64,000 nt of DNA from Alicyclobacillus_A sp963788285 (GTDB lineage: Bacteria > Bacillota > Bacilli > Alicyclobacillales > Alicyclobacillaceae), in contig CAWBGB010000012.1 of NCBI GenBank assembly GCA_963788285.1, forward strand, positions 496,001 to 560,000, in the 5' to 3' direction. A program made the position numbers and the translations under genes. This document shows positions 26,352 through 35,602 of the stretch, piece after piece (the stretch's first letter is position 1; the number at the start of each line of letters is the position of its first letter). Under the pieces are notes generated by a model that had not been told where the DNA came from, did no database searches, and saw nothing but the letters and a program-made list of their open reading frames with translations.

Positions 26352-27779
26352 TCATTCCAGTGTTTGTATGATGTTCCGGGCGACGTATACACCACTACTC
26401 GCCGCCTGTGATATCCCCCGGGAAATGCCAGGTCCATCACCTGCGCAGTACAGCCCCTTCACTTTCGTCTGCAGCCTTTTATTCACGTCCGCACGTGACG
26501 CGTAGAATTTCGCCTCTACACCGTAGAACAGCGTGTGTTCACTGGCGATGCCTGGCGTCACGTAGTTCAGCGCTTCAATCATTTCGCGCAATGCCACCAT
26601 CGTCTTGTACGGAAGCACCAGACCGAGGTCTCCAGGCACGGCCTCCTTCATCGACGGTTCAATGAATCCTTCCCGGATACGTTGTTCCGTGCTTCGGCGT
26701 CCCTTCAACAGATCCCCGTAACGCTGTATGATGATGGACCCGTTAGACAGTTCGTTAGCGTGACGACAAATCTGCTTTGCAAATTCGTTGGGCTTGTCAA
26801 ACGGCTCTGTAAATTTGTGGCTCACGAGGAGCGCAAAGTTTGTGTTGTCCGTACCCAGTGCGGGGTCTTTGTACGCATGCCCGTTTGCAGCCATCACCCC
26901 GGAGTGATTTTCGACAACCACGTGACCCGAAGGGTTGCTGCAAAACGTCCGGCAGCGCAGACCGGTTGATGGCGACTGGAAGATAAACTTCCCCTCGTAT
27001 AGGTGTTCGTTGATCTCCTGCATGACAACGTTTGACGTTTCCACCCGCACGCCGATGTCCACCTGGTTGTTGCTCATTTTCAACCCATGCCTTCGGAACA
27101 ACTCGGTGAGCCACGTAGATCCGTCTCGGCCAGGTGCCACAATCACGTTCTTTGCGAGAATTTCCTCGCCCTCCCGCGTCACCACCCCGCGAATCTCTTC
27201 ATTCTCGATAAGCAAGTCTTCGACAAAGGTACGGAACCTTAGTTCCACGTGGTGTGACAGGTACTCAAAAATGCTGTTCATGAGCTCCAGGTTTTTATCC
27301 GTGCCAATATGCCGGACCCTGGCTCGCAGCAATTTGAGGCCAGCTCCGGCTGCCTTCCGCTCAATCGCTTTCACTGCGTCCGTCGTCGGATCCGTAATGG
27401 AACCGGGTGCGCCATGGCGCAGATTAATCGCGTCCACGTACTCAATTAAGTTTAAAACTTCAGACGCTGGTAGATAGTCCGTGAGAAACCCGCCGAACTC
27501 GGACGTGATGTTGAACTTCCCGTCGCTGAAACTGCCTGCGCCCCCTGCTCCGTTCAAAATACCGCAGGCCGGCAGACAGCCCGCGTAATCCTTCTTTTTG
27601 TTGGCAGGCGGGCACTTGGTAATCCGTTCTTCGAGAATGGGGCACCGACGCTTGTGCGCCTCCACCCCTTTATCGAGCAGAAGCACTTTGCTTTGTGGTC
27701 GTTTAAGAGTGAATTCATAGGCTGCGTACAATCCTGCTGGACCTGCGCCGACAATGACCGCGTCGTAGATGGTTGCCAC
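26352..27779 (-). CDS. FAD-dependent oxidoreductase
   Basis: 475 residues. The dinucleotide motif VGAGPAGLYAAYE lies at the N-terminus, DKGVEAHKRRCP ends beta-2, and a CLPACGILNGAGGAGSFSDGKFN segment follows; near the C-terminus VKGLYCAGDGPGISRGISQAASSGVYVARNI closes the FAD site. The Cys-rich loop (RRCPILEERITKCPPANKKKDYAGCLPAC) is a feature of this uncharacterised flavoprotein subfamily. The GTG at 27779 follows GGGTGA; an ATG at 27815 lacks a clear site. It is divergent from the radical SAM gene and no substrate can be inferred. Confidence 0.8.
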   Translation of the reverse strand: MATIYDAVIVGAGPAGLYAAYEFTLKRPQSKVLLLDKGVEAHKRRCPILEERITKCPPANKKKDYAGCLPACGILNGAGGAGSFSDGKFNITSEFGGFLTDYLPASEVLNLIEYVDAINLRHGAPGSITDPTTDAVKAIERKAAGAGLKLLRARVRHIGTDKNLELMNSIFEYLSHHVELRFRTFVEDLLIENEEIRGVVTREGEEILAKNVIVAPGRDGSTWLTELFRRHGLKMSNNQVDIGVRVETSNVVMQEINEHLYEGKFIFQSPSTGLRCRTFCSNPSGHVVVENHSGVMAANGHAYKDPALGTDNTNFALLVSHKFTEPFDKPNEFAKQICRHANELSNGSIIIQRYGDLLKGRRSTEQRIREGFIEPSMKEAVPGDLGLVLPYKTMVALREMIEALNYVTPGIASEHTLFYGVEAKFYASRADVNKRLQTKVKGLYCAGDGPGISRGISQAASSGVYVARNIIQTLE

Positions 27780-27992
27780 TTGAATCACCCAGCTTTCGCA
27801 ATCTTCATTCCACAATCCAAAGGAACACTATACGTCGATTTCAGGGGCGATGCAAGAGATGGATGCACCAGGAACTTGTCGCGTCACCTGGCGCTTTGCG
27901 ATGCTTGCCTCGCTTCGTAGTACAATGGACGTGCAAGTCACACCAGGTACTGATGTGGATAAAGACACCGATGTGTCGAAAGGTGGATCTCT

Positions 27993-29804
27993 GTGAAGAT
28001 TGTGTTGACCACGTTGAACGCAAAATACATCCACTCGTCGCTTGCACTGCGGTACTTGCGAGCGTACATCCGCCGCGATTTTCCCGATGTGCAACTCGTA
28101 GAGTTCACCATCAAAGATCTGACGACACACATCGTTGCGGACCTCTATCGCCGGCGACCGGACGTCATTGCGTTTTCCACATACATTTGGAACATTGAAG
28201 AGACCATTCCTGTGTTAAAAATGCTCAAACAGGTGTTGCCGAAGACGCGCATTGTCCTCGGTGGACCGGAGGTCTCCTACGATGTGCACTACTGGGTACG
28301 CCGCCTTCCCGAAGTGGACTTCATTGTGGTCGGTGAAGGCGAAGCGACCTTTCACGAGCTCCTGTGCGACTTGAGGAATGGTGGTGATGGGACCGATATT
28401 GCAGGCACTGCCTATCGGCGAGACGACAAAGTCGTGATTGAACCCCCGCGTGCCAAGCTGGATCTGGCCACTGTGCCGAGCCCTTATGACACCGACGAAG
28501 ACCTGCACGGATTGACCAACCGCATCGTGTACTTTGAAAGCAGCCGCGGCTGTCCGTTCTCCTGCCAATTCTGCTTGTCCTCGATTGAAAGTGGCGTTCG
28601 CTACTTTCCCATGGGGCGCGTCAAGCGGGATCTGCTCAGACTCATTGATGCCGGAGTGCGGACGATTAAATTTGTAGATAGAACGTTTAACCTTAAAAAG
28701 GATTACGCGATGGAGCTGTTCCGGTTTTTGATGGAACATCGCCGCGACACGGTCTTTCAATTTGAAATCACGGGCGACATCTTGCCTCCGGACGTGACGG
28801 ATTTCCTGGCCAAGAATGCCCCCCCCGGTGCGTTCCGATTCGAGATTGGCGTGCAGTCGACGAACGACCTGACAAACACCCTCGTTCGTCGCCGCCAAAA
28901 CTTTGAAAAGCTGCGCCGGACCATTGAAACCATCAAGAATAGTGGGCGGATTGTCCAACACCTGGATCTAATTGCCGGGTTGCCGGAAGAGGATTACACC
29001 TCGTTCCGCAAGACGTTTAACGACGTGTTCGCGTTGGAACCAGAAGAACTACAACTCGGGTTTCTCAAGATGCTGCGTGGGACCGGACTGCGTGAGCGCG
29101 CATCTCAACACGGGTACATCTACCAGGAACACGCACCCTACGAAATCCTCGGCAACAACGAGTTGTCGTTTGACGATATCCTTCGGATTAAGCAGGTTGA
29201 GGACGTGTTGGAGAAGTACTGGAACGATGGTAGGTTGCGTAACACCGTGCGCTATCTTGTCAAGCAGGTGTTCGCATCTCCATTCGACTTTTTCCAAGCG
29301 TTTGGGACGTATTGGGACGAGCAGGGATGGAGTCGGATTGGCCATCAACTGAAGGACTTGTTTCTTCGGCTCAACCAGTTCTTGCAGAGTACATGTAGCG
29401 GTCAGGAACTGCAGGCAGCACAGTCGCTCATGAAACTGGACTACCTGCTGTCGTTCCGCATTCGTCCGCACGAAGTGTGGTGGGATTACCGCGTACACAA
29501 AAGCGACGTGAAACGTCTGTTGGCTTCCCTGGTGGCCCATCCGGAAGCGCTCGGCCCGCAGTTTCAAGCACTCGGACTGACGGCGGAAGCGTTGGACCGT
29601 CACGCTGTCTTGGAAGTCGTGCCCTTCCATCTGCAGTCTCTGCTCTCAAACGGGAGAATAGAGGAGACACCAACGTTGCTTCTCGTCTACTACTCCCCGG
29701 GTCTCTGCAAAGGGGAGCGCCCACCCTACTTCACTACACCATTGGAGGCTTTGGAAGTGCATTCTCCTCAAAGTGTTTTGCGCATATGCAACGTGCGAAA
29801 ATAA
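27993..29804 (+). CDS. B12-binding radical SAM protein (DUF4080 C-terminus)
   Basis: 603 residues. An N-terminal cobalamin-binding Rossmann domain (about 1-135; DVIAFSTYIWNIEETIPVLK, VLGGPEVSYD, FIVVGEGEATF) is followed by a radical SAM barrel with SSRGCPFSCQFCLSS, where Cys187, Cys191 and Cys194 bind the 4Fe-4S cluster (CX3CX2C), and a C-terminal DUF4080-type domain. It lacks a clear DxHxxG cobalamin motif. The GTG start has AGGTGGA upstream. The 3' end overlaps the convergent aminopeptidase-acetyltransferase gene by 37 bases. The substrate is unknown. Confidence 0.9.
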   Translation: MKIVLTTLNAKYIHSSLALRYLRAYIRRDFPDVQLVEFTIKDLTTHIVADLYRRRPDVIAFSTYIWNIEETIPVLKMLKQVLPKTRIVLGGPEVSYDVHYWVRRLPEVDFIVVGEGEATFHELLCDLRNGGDGTDIAGTAYRRDDKVVIEPPRAKLDLATVPSPYDTDEDLHGLTNRIVYFESSRGCPFSCQFCLSSIESGVRYFPMGRVKRDLLRLIDAGVRTIKFVDRTFNLKKDYAMELFRFLMEHRRDTVFQFEITGDILPPDVTDFLAKNAPPGAFRFEIGVQSTNDLTNTLVRRRQNFEKLRRTIETIKNSGRIVQHLDLIAGLPEEDYTSFRKTFNDVFALEPEELQLGFLKMLRGTGLRERASQHGYIYQEHAPYEILGNNELSFDDILRIKQVEDVLEKYWNDGRLRNTVRYLVKQVFASPFDFFQAFGTYWDEQGWSRIGHQLKDLFLRLNQFLQSTCSGQELQAAQSLMKLDYLLSFRIRPHEVWWDYRVHKSDVKRLLASLVAHPEALGPQFQALGLTAEALDRHAVLEVVPFHLQSLLSNGRIEETPTLLLVYYSPGLCKGERPPYFTTPLEALEVHSPQSVLRICNVRK

Positions 29805-31021
29805 GGCTTACCCACCACGACAAAGCCCAACTTTTCGTAAAAAGCGATGGCGGTGAAGTTGTTCTCCTGAACACACAATTCCACGGCGGACAACTGCCTC
29901 CGCCGGGCGACGCCCTCCAGTTCCATCATCAACGCGTGTCCTAATCCGGTTCGTTGGCACATCGGTGAAACCACCAAGGTATTGACATGAAGCAACTCGC
30001 CCATCACAAAGATCACAAACCCCACCATCTCACCGCTGTCCAATGCACAGACCCAGGCCTCTGCCGCCGGGTCCCCAAACAGCTCGTTCGGCTGTGAGCG
30101 CCTGCCCCACGCCTCCATCAGAATCGGATCCATGGTCAGATGTGCCAAGTCCAGCATGGCACGTTCATCCGTCCCCTGCATACGCCGTATGTGAATCTGC
30201 CCGAGCTTGTCGGTCCGTACGGTGAGGGCGAACTCCCCGCAGTCTTCCAAATTGCCCTCTCGATTCGTATCCCAAGACGCTCGGGTCAAGATCTCTGGCC
30301 CGGCTTCCGTGATGAGAACCGTATGCTCGAAGTGAGCCGCTAAAGATCCGTCCACCGTCACTGTGGTCCAACCGTCATCAAGGGTGCGCGTGTATCTCAT
30401 TCCACCGGTGACCACAGGTTCAATGGCCACCACCATACCGGATCGCAACCGTTGCCCACGACCTGCCGGCCCGAAATTGGCAATTTGCGGGTCTTCGTGC
30501 AACGCGGTGCCAATGCCGTGCCCAAAGGCGTGCCGCACCGTTTCATATCCAGCGGATCGCACGTCGCGATATATCGCGGAGGAGATGTCGGAAACCCGCG
30601 CTCCGTCACAGGCCGCAGCAATGCCACGATGGAGGGCATGCTTGGTGGCATGCATCAGTTGCTGTGCAGATTCGTCCACCTTGCCGACCGGATACGTCGC
30701 GGCCGCATCGGAGTGCACACCGTTGTAGTAGACGCCTACGTCAATGGTCACAATGTCTCCTTCACGAAGTGGGGTTTTGGACGGAATGCCATGTCCAACC
30801 TGTTCGTTCACGGATACACAGATGGCACCGGGAAACTCTGTCCACTCCGGAAACGACGATGTGGCTCCCATCTCTTTCATCACCCGAAGGGCAATTTGTT
30901 CTAGCTCCACACCTGTAACTCCCGGTTCAAGTGCCGCTGATACCTTCTCATGGATCCTTGCATTCATTCGCCCTGCCTGCCGCAACGCGTGAATTTGCTC
31001 CACAGTCTTGACCAGCCCCAC
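29768..31021 (-). CDS. Type I methionine aminopeptidase fused to a GNAT N-acetyltransferase
   Basis: 417 residues in one frame. Residues 1-250 are a type I MetAP with all five metal ligands: Asp94 (VTIDVG), Asp105 (GVHSDAA), His168 (AFGHGIG), Glu201 (AIEPVV) and Glu232 (AHFEHT), plus His77 (QVGHGIP). Residues 275-417 are a GNAT domain: HIRRMQGTDERAMLDLA, VNTLVVSPMCQRTGLGHALM (acetyl-CoA loop), and NNFTAIAFYEKLGFVVVGK, RimI-like. Normal MetAPs are about 250 residues. The GTG at 31021 follows AGGAGGG. It is divergent from def with 153 bases between the starts. Removal of Met followed by N-acetylation is an attractive inferred role. Confidence 0.88.
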   Translation of the reverse strand: MGLVKTVEQIHALRQAGRMNARIHEKVSAALEPGVTGVELEQIALRVMKEMGATSSFPEWTEFPGAICVSVNEQVGHGIPSKTPLREGDIVTIDVGVYYNGVHSDAAATYPVGKVDESAQQLMHATKHALHRGIAAACDGARVSDISSAIYRDVRSAGYETVRHAFGHGIGTALHEDPQIANFGPAGRGQRLRSGMVVAIEPVVTGGMRYTRTLDDGWTTVTVDGSLAAHFEHTVLITEAGPEILTRASWDTNREGNLEDCGEFALTVRTDKLGQIHIRRMQGTDERAMLDLAHLTMDPILMEAWGRRSQPNELFGDPAAEAWVCALDSGEMVGFVIFVMGELLHVNTLVVSPMCQRTGLGHALMMELEGVARRRQLSAVELCVQENNFTAIAFYEKLGFVVVGKPYFRTLHMRKTL

Positions 31022-31174
31022 GTTTCTCCCTCCTGCTTCTCGGATGTTCTCGTACTGTCGGTATATGTCCGGCAACGTCCAAACGAAACGGTCTCGACTA
31101 GGCAAATACCCGAGTCACTCGGAACATCTGCAGCATTGTTATGAAAAAAGACTGTGGATCCGAGGGGGATGGGG

Positions 31175-31912
31175 ATGTCAAAACATGACGTTGTGCAAGG
31201 AGACGTGCCGGAGCTGCGTATTCCATGCGCCAAAGTGACCGCATTTGACGAAACACTTTACACGATTCTGGACGACCTCGCAGAGACGATGCAGCACCAC
31301 AATGGGGTAGGGCTGGCTGGGCCGCAAATTGGCCAACCCATTCGCGCGTTTGTGATAGACGTGGGAGATGGAGTTCTGGAATTTGTTAATCCGGAACTGA
31401 AAAACAGCGAAGGTGAACAGGAGAGTGTGGAATCCTGCCTGAGCTTTCCAAGTCTCACGTTGCAGCTCCGGCGTCCCAGCCAGATAACGATGGTCGCACA
31501 GGACAGGTACGGTCAGCAACGGCAGTACGAAGCTTCCGGCCTTTTAGCCCGTGTTCTCTGTCACGAACTAGACCATTTAAACGGCGTACTGTTCATGGAT
31601 CACTTATCGGATGAGGAAGTGTTTGCACAAGTGTGGATGCAGTTGGGTGAACATCTGGAAGGCGACCTGGAGTCTGCCACGAGCGATGACGCAGGGGTGA
31701 TTGAGACCAGCATCGCTCTCGCCCGACATGAAGAAATTGTGCATGCGGTGCAAATCCTTGCCGACGCATCGTGGAAAGTGACACTGGCCTTGGAACTGCT
31801 TCGAGATCACGAAGACCTGCTACCTGAGCTTGAACTGGCCGTATTGACCGATATCGAATCGCGACTGAGTGACGTGGCCGACGAATTGGATCAAGCCACC
31901 GCAGAGCTCTAA
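31175..31912 (+). CDS. def: Peptide deformylase with C-terminal extension
   Basis: 245 residues. Motif 1 GVGLAGPQIG (44-53), motif 2 ESCLSFP (Cys88; canonical EGCLS has Gly where Ser stands here) and motif 3 HELDH (130-134) bind the metal and formyl group. The enzyme removes the N-formyl group from nascent proteins. Typical enzymes end at 150-190 residues; here about 95 residues of acidic, helical sequence follow (ETSIALARHEEIVHAVQILADASWKVTLALELL and ELELAVLTDIESRLSDVADELDQATAEL). GAGGGGGATGGGG precedes the ATG. It lies opposite the map-GNAT fusion gene. Confidence 0.9.
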   Translation: MSKHDVVQGDVPELRIPCAKVTAFDETLYTILDDLAETMQHHNGVGLAGPQIGQPIRAFVIDVGDGVLEFVNPELKNSEGEQESVESCLSFPSLTLQLRRPSQITMVAQDRYGQQRQYEASGLLARVLCHELDHLNGVLFMDHLSDEEVFAQVWMQLGEHLEGDLESATSDDAGVIETSIALARHEEIVHAVQILADASWKVTLALELLRDHEDLLPELELAVLTDIESRLSDVADELDQATAEL

Positions 31913-31986
31913 CGATACATGAGCAGCGCCAGACACTTAGGAAAGGGGTGTTCCGTCAAATCCTCTCTCAATGGTTTCGTATTGCG

Positions 31987-32022
31987 TGGTCAATCGGCTC
32001 AAAGTCGATTGGCCATGTTTTT
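31987..32022 (+). terminator. Terminator of def
   Basis: GGTCAATCG/CGATTGGCC hairpin followed by ATGTTTTTTT. Confidence 0.8.
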
Positions 32023-32156
32023 TTCGATATAATTAAGGCAACCTACATGTATCTACACTAGTACCATGCATCTTCTTAGAAGTTGCACGGTTTCGAGAAA
32101 TGACGGATAGACGCGTTTGGCCTAAGAACGGATACCCATCAAAGGAGATGAACCCT

Positions 32157-32510
32157 ATGGAAGATTTTTTGAAAACCATGACCGATCTCGGTATCGGTAT
32201 GATTTCCATTGGTCGCGAGAAGCTCGAAGCGAAGATTAAGGAGTGGACCGATTCAGGTCAGTTGTCCGTCGCTGACGGAAAACGGCTGTTGAACACTTTG
32301 GTGGAACGGGGCGAACAGGAACGGGCTGAACTACAGCGGATGATTCAGGAGCAGGTCCAAAAGGTCTTGTCGAAAATGGGCATGTTGCCGAAGGAAGAGG
32401 GATCTGAAACTGACCGCATCAATGCGGCTCCCGTCACTGCTGAATATATCCAACAATTAGAAGCGCGAATTGCGGAACTCGAAAGGAAATTAGATACATC
32501 GAAGGAATAA
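32157..32510 (+). CDS. Phasin-like coiled-coil protein upstream of the ABC1 kinase
   Basis: 117 residues from the ATG at 32157, 6 bases after AAAGGAGATG. The first 75 residues (GIGMISIGREKLEAKIKEWTDSGQLSVADGKRLLNTLVERGEQERAELQRMIQEQVQKVLSKMG) match the small proteins annotated as phasin or PHA-synthesis-regulator-like. The C-terminus is a short coiled coil (YIQQLEARIAELERKLD). It is 21 bases ahead of the UbiB-type kinase gene in the same direction, an arrangement that suggests a membrane- or lipid-related partnership. Confidence 0.75.
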   Translation: MEDFLKTMTDLGIGMISIGREKLEAKIKEWTDSGQLSVADGKRLLNTLVERGEQERAELQRMIQEQVQKVLSKMGMLPKEEGSETDRINAAPVTAEYIQQLEARIAELERKLDTSKE

Positions 32511-32531
32511 GGTGAAAGTAGGTTACGATAC

Positions 32532-34223
32532 GTGAATCGGAAAGTTGCCCTTGGCAAACGAATCCGTCATCTCAGTCGATATCAGGAGATTGCACAAATT
32601 CTCATTCGCAATGGATTTGGCTGGTTCCTCGATGAAATTGGACTCACTCATGTGTTGACTTTGCCAAGACGTTGGTTTGTGGATGACCAGTTAACCGAGA
32701 CCATGTCCCTTTACGAACGTATCAGAGTTGTCATTGAACAGTTGGGGCCCACGTTTATCAAGATGGGTCAGGTGGCCAGTTTACGCACAGATGTGTTTCC
32801 TGAGGCATTGATCCAACAGCTTTCCCGACTTCATGATGATGTACCCGCCATGCCGAGCGAAACCGTCCGTCATGTCATTGAATCTGAGTTTCAGAAACCC
32901 ATGGAAGCATTGTTTACCGATTTTTCGGAACAGCCCATTGGATCTGCGTCCATCGGACAGGTACATAAAGCGACATTGCACTCCGGTGAAGTCGTTGCTG
33001 TGAAAGTTCAACGACCAGACATCAGGCGGAATATCGAAGTCGATATCGAAATCCTCGCCGACATGATTCAATTGGCGGAGAAGCACTTTGAATGGGCCAA
33101 GCATTATGAACTCAGTGAGGTCATGCACGAATTTCGACGGACCCTCTTGAATGAATGTGATTTCACCATTGAAGCACGAAATGCGGATAGGATCCGGAAA
33201 ATGTTTCGACAGGATGATACGGTGTACATCCCTCAAATTCATTGGGACTTCACCACGCCGAAAGTGTTAGTGATGGAATATGTTGAGGGGGTCAAGTTCA
33301 GTGAGAGAACCTGCCTCCGTGAGTTGGGATTCAATCCGCAATTACTCGCCACAAGGGCAGCAAAGGCCGTTTTTACGCAAATTCTGATTCACGGTTTTTT
33401 CCATGCGGATCCTCATCCGGGGAATCTGGCAGCCCTGCCGGGCAATGTCATTCTATTCATGGACTTCGGCATGGTTGGACGATTGAACCCGGAACTGAAA
33501 CGCAGGCTGGCAGCACTGATTATCGCACTCAGGTTCCGGAGTACGGATTTGATTGTTCTCGCACTGTACCGAATGGGTGTCGTCCCGGCGGACGTGGACG
33601 ACGGGAAACTACGCAGAGACGTGGAAGAACTGCGCGATAAATATTACGATGTAGCACTCAGTCAGGTAAACATCAGCGAATCGGTTCGCGAGCTATTGAC
33701 AGTGGCGTACAAGCATCGGATCAAGATCCCACCCGACTTGTCATTGGTTGGTAAGACGCTGGTGACCATCGAAGGTGTGGTGGAACACTTGGATCCAACA
33801 TTTCGCATCATGGACGTAGCAGAACCGTTCGGTAAGAGACTCTTGAAGGAACAGTTGGATCCCAGGTCAATCGGGCGCAATGCCGTAGCCTCCATTGTGG
33901 ACGCTGCCGAACTGCTCATCGAACTCCCGAGACAAATTCGGCTCTTAACCCAACAATTTCGTCAAGGCAAAGCCAAGGTACAGATAGAGATTCCAGTACT
34001 GCAGAACGCCCTTGATAAGTTGGAGCGAATCAGCAACCGACTATCATTCAGCGTCATGCTGCTGGCGTTTAGTATTTTTATGTCAGGACTGATGATTGCC
34101 TCATCGTTGGCCAAAACCAGCAGTGCTATCTTCAACGTTCCCATCACCGACATGGGTCTTGCCATCGGTGTACTGATGGCGATTTCATTGATATGGTCCA
34201 TCTTCAAATCCGGACGAATGTGA
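32532..34223 (+). CDS. AarF/ABC1/UbiB family atypical kinase
   Basis: 563 residues. The UbiB-specific N-terminal helix carries the KxGQ motif (FIKMGQVASLRTDVFP), then the Ala-rich nucleotide loop (IGSASIGQVHKATLHSGEVVAVKVQRP), the ExD region (NECDFTIEARNADRIR), the catalytic FHADPHPGNLAALPG and metal-binding ILFMDFGMVGRL. Two membrane helices close the protein (LLAFSIFMSGLMIASSLA; LAIGVLMAISLIWSIF). Bacterial members support isoprenoid lipid and quinone synthesis as ATPases. GTG start. Cotranscribed with the phasin-like gene. Confidence 0.92.
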   Translation: MNRKVALGKRIRHLSRYQEIAQILIRNGFGWFLDEIGLTHVLTLPRRWFVDDQLTETMSLYERIRVVIEQLGPTFIKMGQVASLRTDVFPEALIQQLSRLHDDVPAMPSETVRHVIESEFQKPMEALFTDFSEQPIGSASIGQVHKATLHSGEVVAVKVQRPDIRRNIEVDIEILADMIQLAEKHFEWAKHYELSEVMHEFRRTLLNECDFTIEARNADRIRKMFRQDDTVYIPQIHWDFTTPKVLVMEYVEGVKFSERTCLRELGFNPQLLATRAAKAVFTQILIHGFFHADPHPGNLAALPGNVILFMDFGMVGRLNPELKRRLAALIIALRFRSTDLIVLALYRMGVVPADVDDGKLRRDVEELRDKYYDVALSQVNISESVRELLTVAYKHRIKIPPDLSLVGKTLVTIEGVVEHLDPTFRIMDVAEPFGKRLLKEQLDPRSIGRNAVASIVDAAELLIELPRQIRLLTQQFRQGKAKVQIEIPVLQNALDKLERISNRLSFSVMLLAFSIFMSGLMIASSLAKTSSAIFNVPITDMGLAIGVLMAISLIWSIFKSGRM

Positions 34224-34245
34224 TGACCTCGTCACATCAACAAGC

Positions 34246-34274
34246 CAGAGGGAGTGCTGCATGCACTCCCTCTG
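34246..34274. terminator. Bidirectional terminator between the ABC1 kinase and pbuX genes
   Basis: CAGAGGGAGTGC/GCACTCCCTCTG stem with a TGCAT loop, serving convergent genes. T runs are short. Confidence 0.7.
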
Positions 34275-34303
34275 ATTACGTCATGGATTTGTGAACCCTG
34301 CTG

Positions 34304-35602
34304 TTACGCTTCAGACACCGCGTCCACCGTACCTACCGCGTGCCGCTCCCCGCGCCAGTTTAACAGCACATTGAGCACCACCGCAGTGACAGCTCCTGTC
34401 ACAATCCCGTTTTGCAGCAACATCTTCAGTGTATCCGGCACGTGGTCAAATATTTGTGGCACCACTGCCGAGCCCAGTCCCACTGCGATGCTGCAAGCCA
34501 CCACGAGCATGTTTTCCTGTCGCCGAAAATCGACATTGGCGAGGATGTTCATGCCCGATGCCACCACCATTCCAAACATCGCCACCATGGCACCCCCAAG
34601 GACAGAAGTTGGGATGACAGTGGTCAGCGCGGCGATTTTGGGCAGAAATCCGAACAGCACCAATATCAGTCCGGCCACTACGATGACGCTGCGCCTTTTG
34701 ACGCCGGTCATGGATACCAACCCTACGTTCTGGGAGAACGTCGTATAGGGGAACGTGTTAAACAGCCCGCCGAGTACAGTGGCAACGCCCTCCGCGCGCA
34801 GCCCCCGTACCACGTCAGCGTTAGTTAACTCGGTATCCGTGACTTTGCTGAGCGCAAAGTAGACGCCCGTCGATTCCACCATGCTGACCAAACACACCAC
34901 GATCATGGTGACAATTGCAGCGACGTTGAAGACCGGGAGACCAAAGTACAACGGATGCACCAGGCTCACCCAACTCGCTTTGGCAACGGAAGAAAACTGC
35001 ACCATCCCGAGGAAGTAACCGGCAATCGTTCCAACGATGAGACCAATGAGCACAGAAATCGCACGAATGAAACCAGAGAACAAGCGATTAACCACGAGAA
35101 TGACGAGCAACGTACACAGCGCCAACAGCAAGTTGACAGGCCGACCAAAATCCGTACTGCCCAATCCCCCCGCCGCGTTTTCCATCGCTACGGGAATCAG
35201 TGACAACCCGATGACCGTCACCACGGAGCCGGTGACGACCGTGGGAAACAATTTTAATACGCGGCCAAACACAGGGGCCAGCAGCATGACAGCAATGCCT
35301 GCAATGATAATCGCGCCGAAGGCTGTCGGCAGATTTGCGGTCATGCCGATGGCGATAATAGGACCTACTGCCGTGAATGTGCAGCCGAGGACAACCGGTA
35401 GGCGGATGCCGAGAAACCGGGTACCCAAAACTTGCAATAACGTTGCCAGTCCGCAGGTAAACAGGTCGGCAGAGATCAGATACGCCATTTGTGCAGGGTT
35501 CAACTTCAACGCTCCACCGATGGTCAGTGGAACGACAACAGATCCGGCGTACATCGCAAGCACGTGTTGAAGTCCCAACGTGACGACTTTGCCTTTGTTC
35601 AA
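34304..35602 (-). CDS. pbuX: Xanthine/purine permease (NCS2 family)
   Basis: 432 residues with about 14 membrane segments. Blocks typical of nucleobase:cation symporter-2 are present: LGLQHVLAMYAGSVVVPLTIGGAL at the N-terminus, the VVESTGVYFALSKVT-like segment (VSMVESTGVYFALSK) and LFNTFPYTTFSQNVGLVSMTGVKRR, which is the signature loop (NxGxxxxT). The TTG start overlaps the xpt stop (TTGA), and GAAGGAGC lies upstream. In B. subtilis xpt-pbuX is a guanine-riboswitch operon for xanthine salvage; the same layout is seen here. Confidence 0.93.
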   Translation of the reverse strand: MNKGKVVTLGLQHVLAMYAGSVVVPLTIGGALKLNPAQMAYLISADLFTCGLATLLQVLGTRFLGIRLPVVLGCTFTAVGPIIAIGMTANLPTAFGAIIIAGIAVMLLAPVFGRVLKLFPTVVTGSVVTVIGLSLIPVAMENAAGGLGSTDFGRPVNLLLALCTLLVILVVNRLFSGFIRAISVLIGLIVGTIAGYFLGMVQFSSVAKASWVSLVHPLYFGLPVFNVAAIVTMIVVCLVSMVESTGVYFALSKVTDTELTNADVVRGLRAEGVATVLGGLFNTFPYTTFSQNVGLVSMTGVKRRSVIVVAGLILVLFGFLPKIAALTTVIPTSVLGGAMVAMFGMVVASGMNILANVDFRRQENMLVVACSIAVGLGSAVVPQIFDHVPDTLKMLLQNGIVTGAVTAVVLNVLLNWRGERHAVGTVDAVSEA

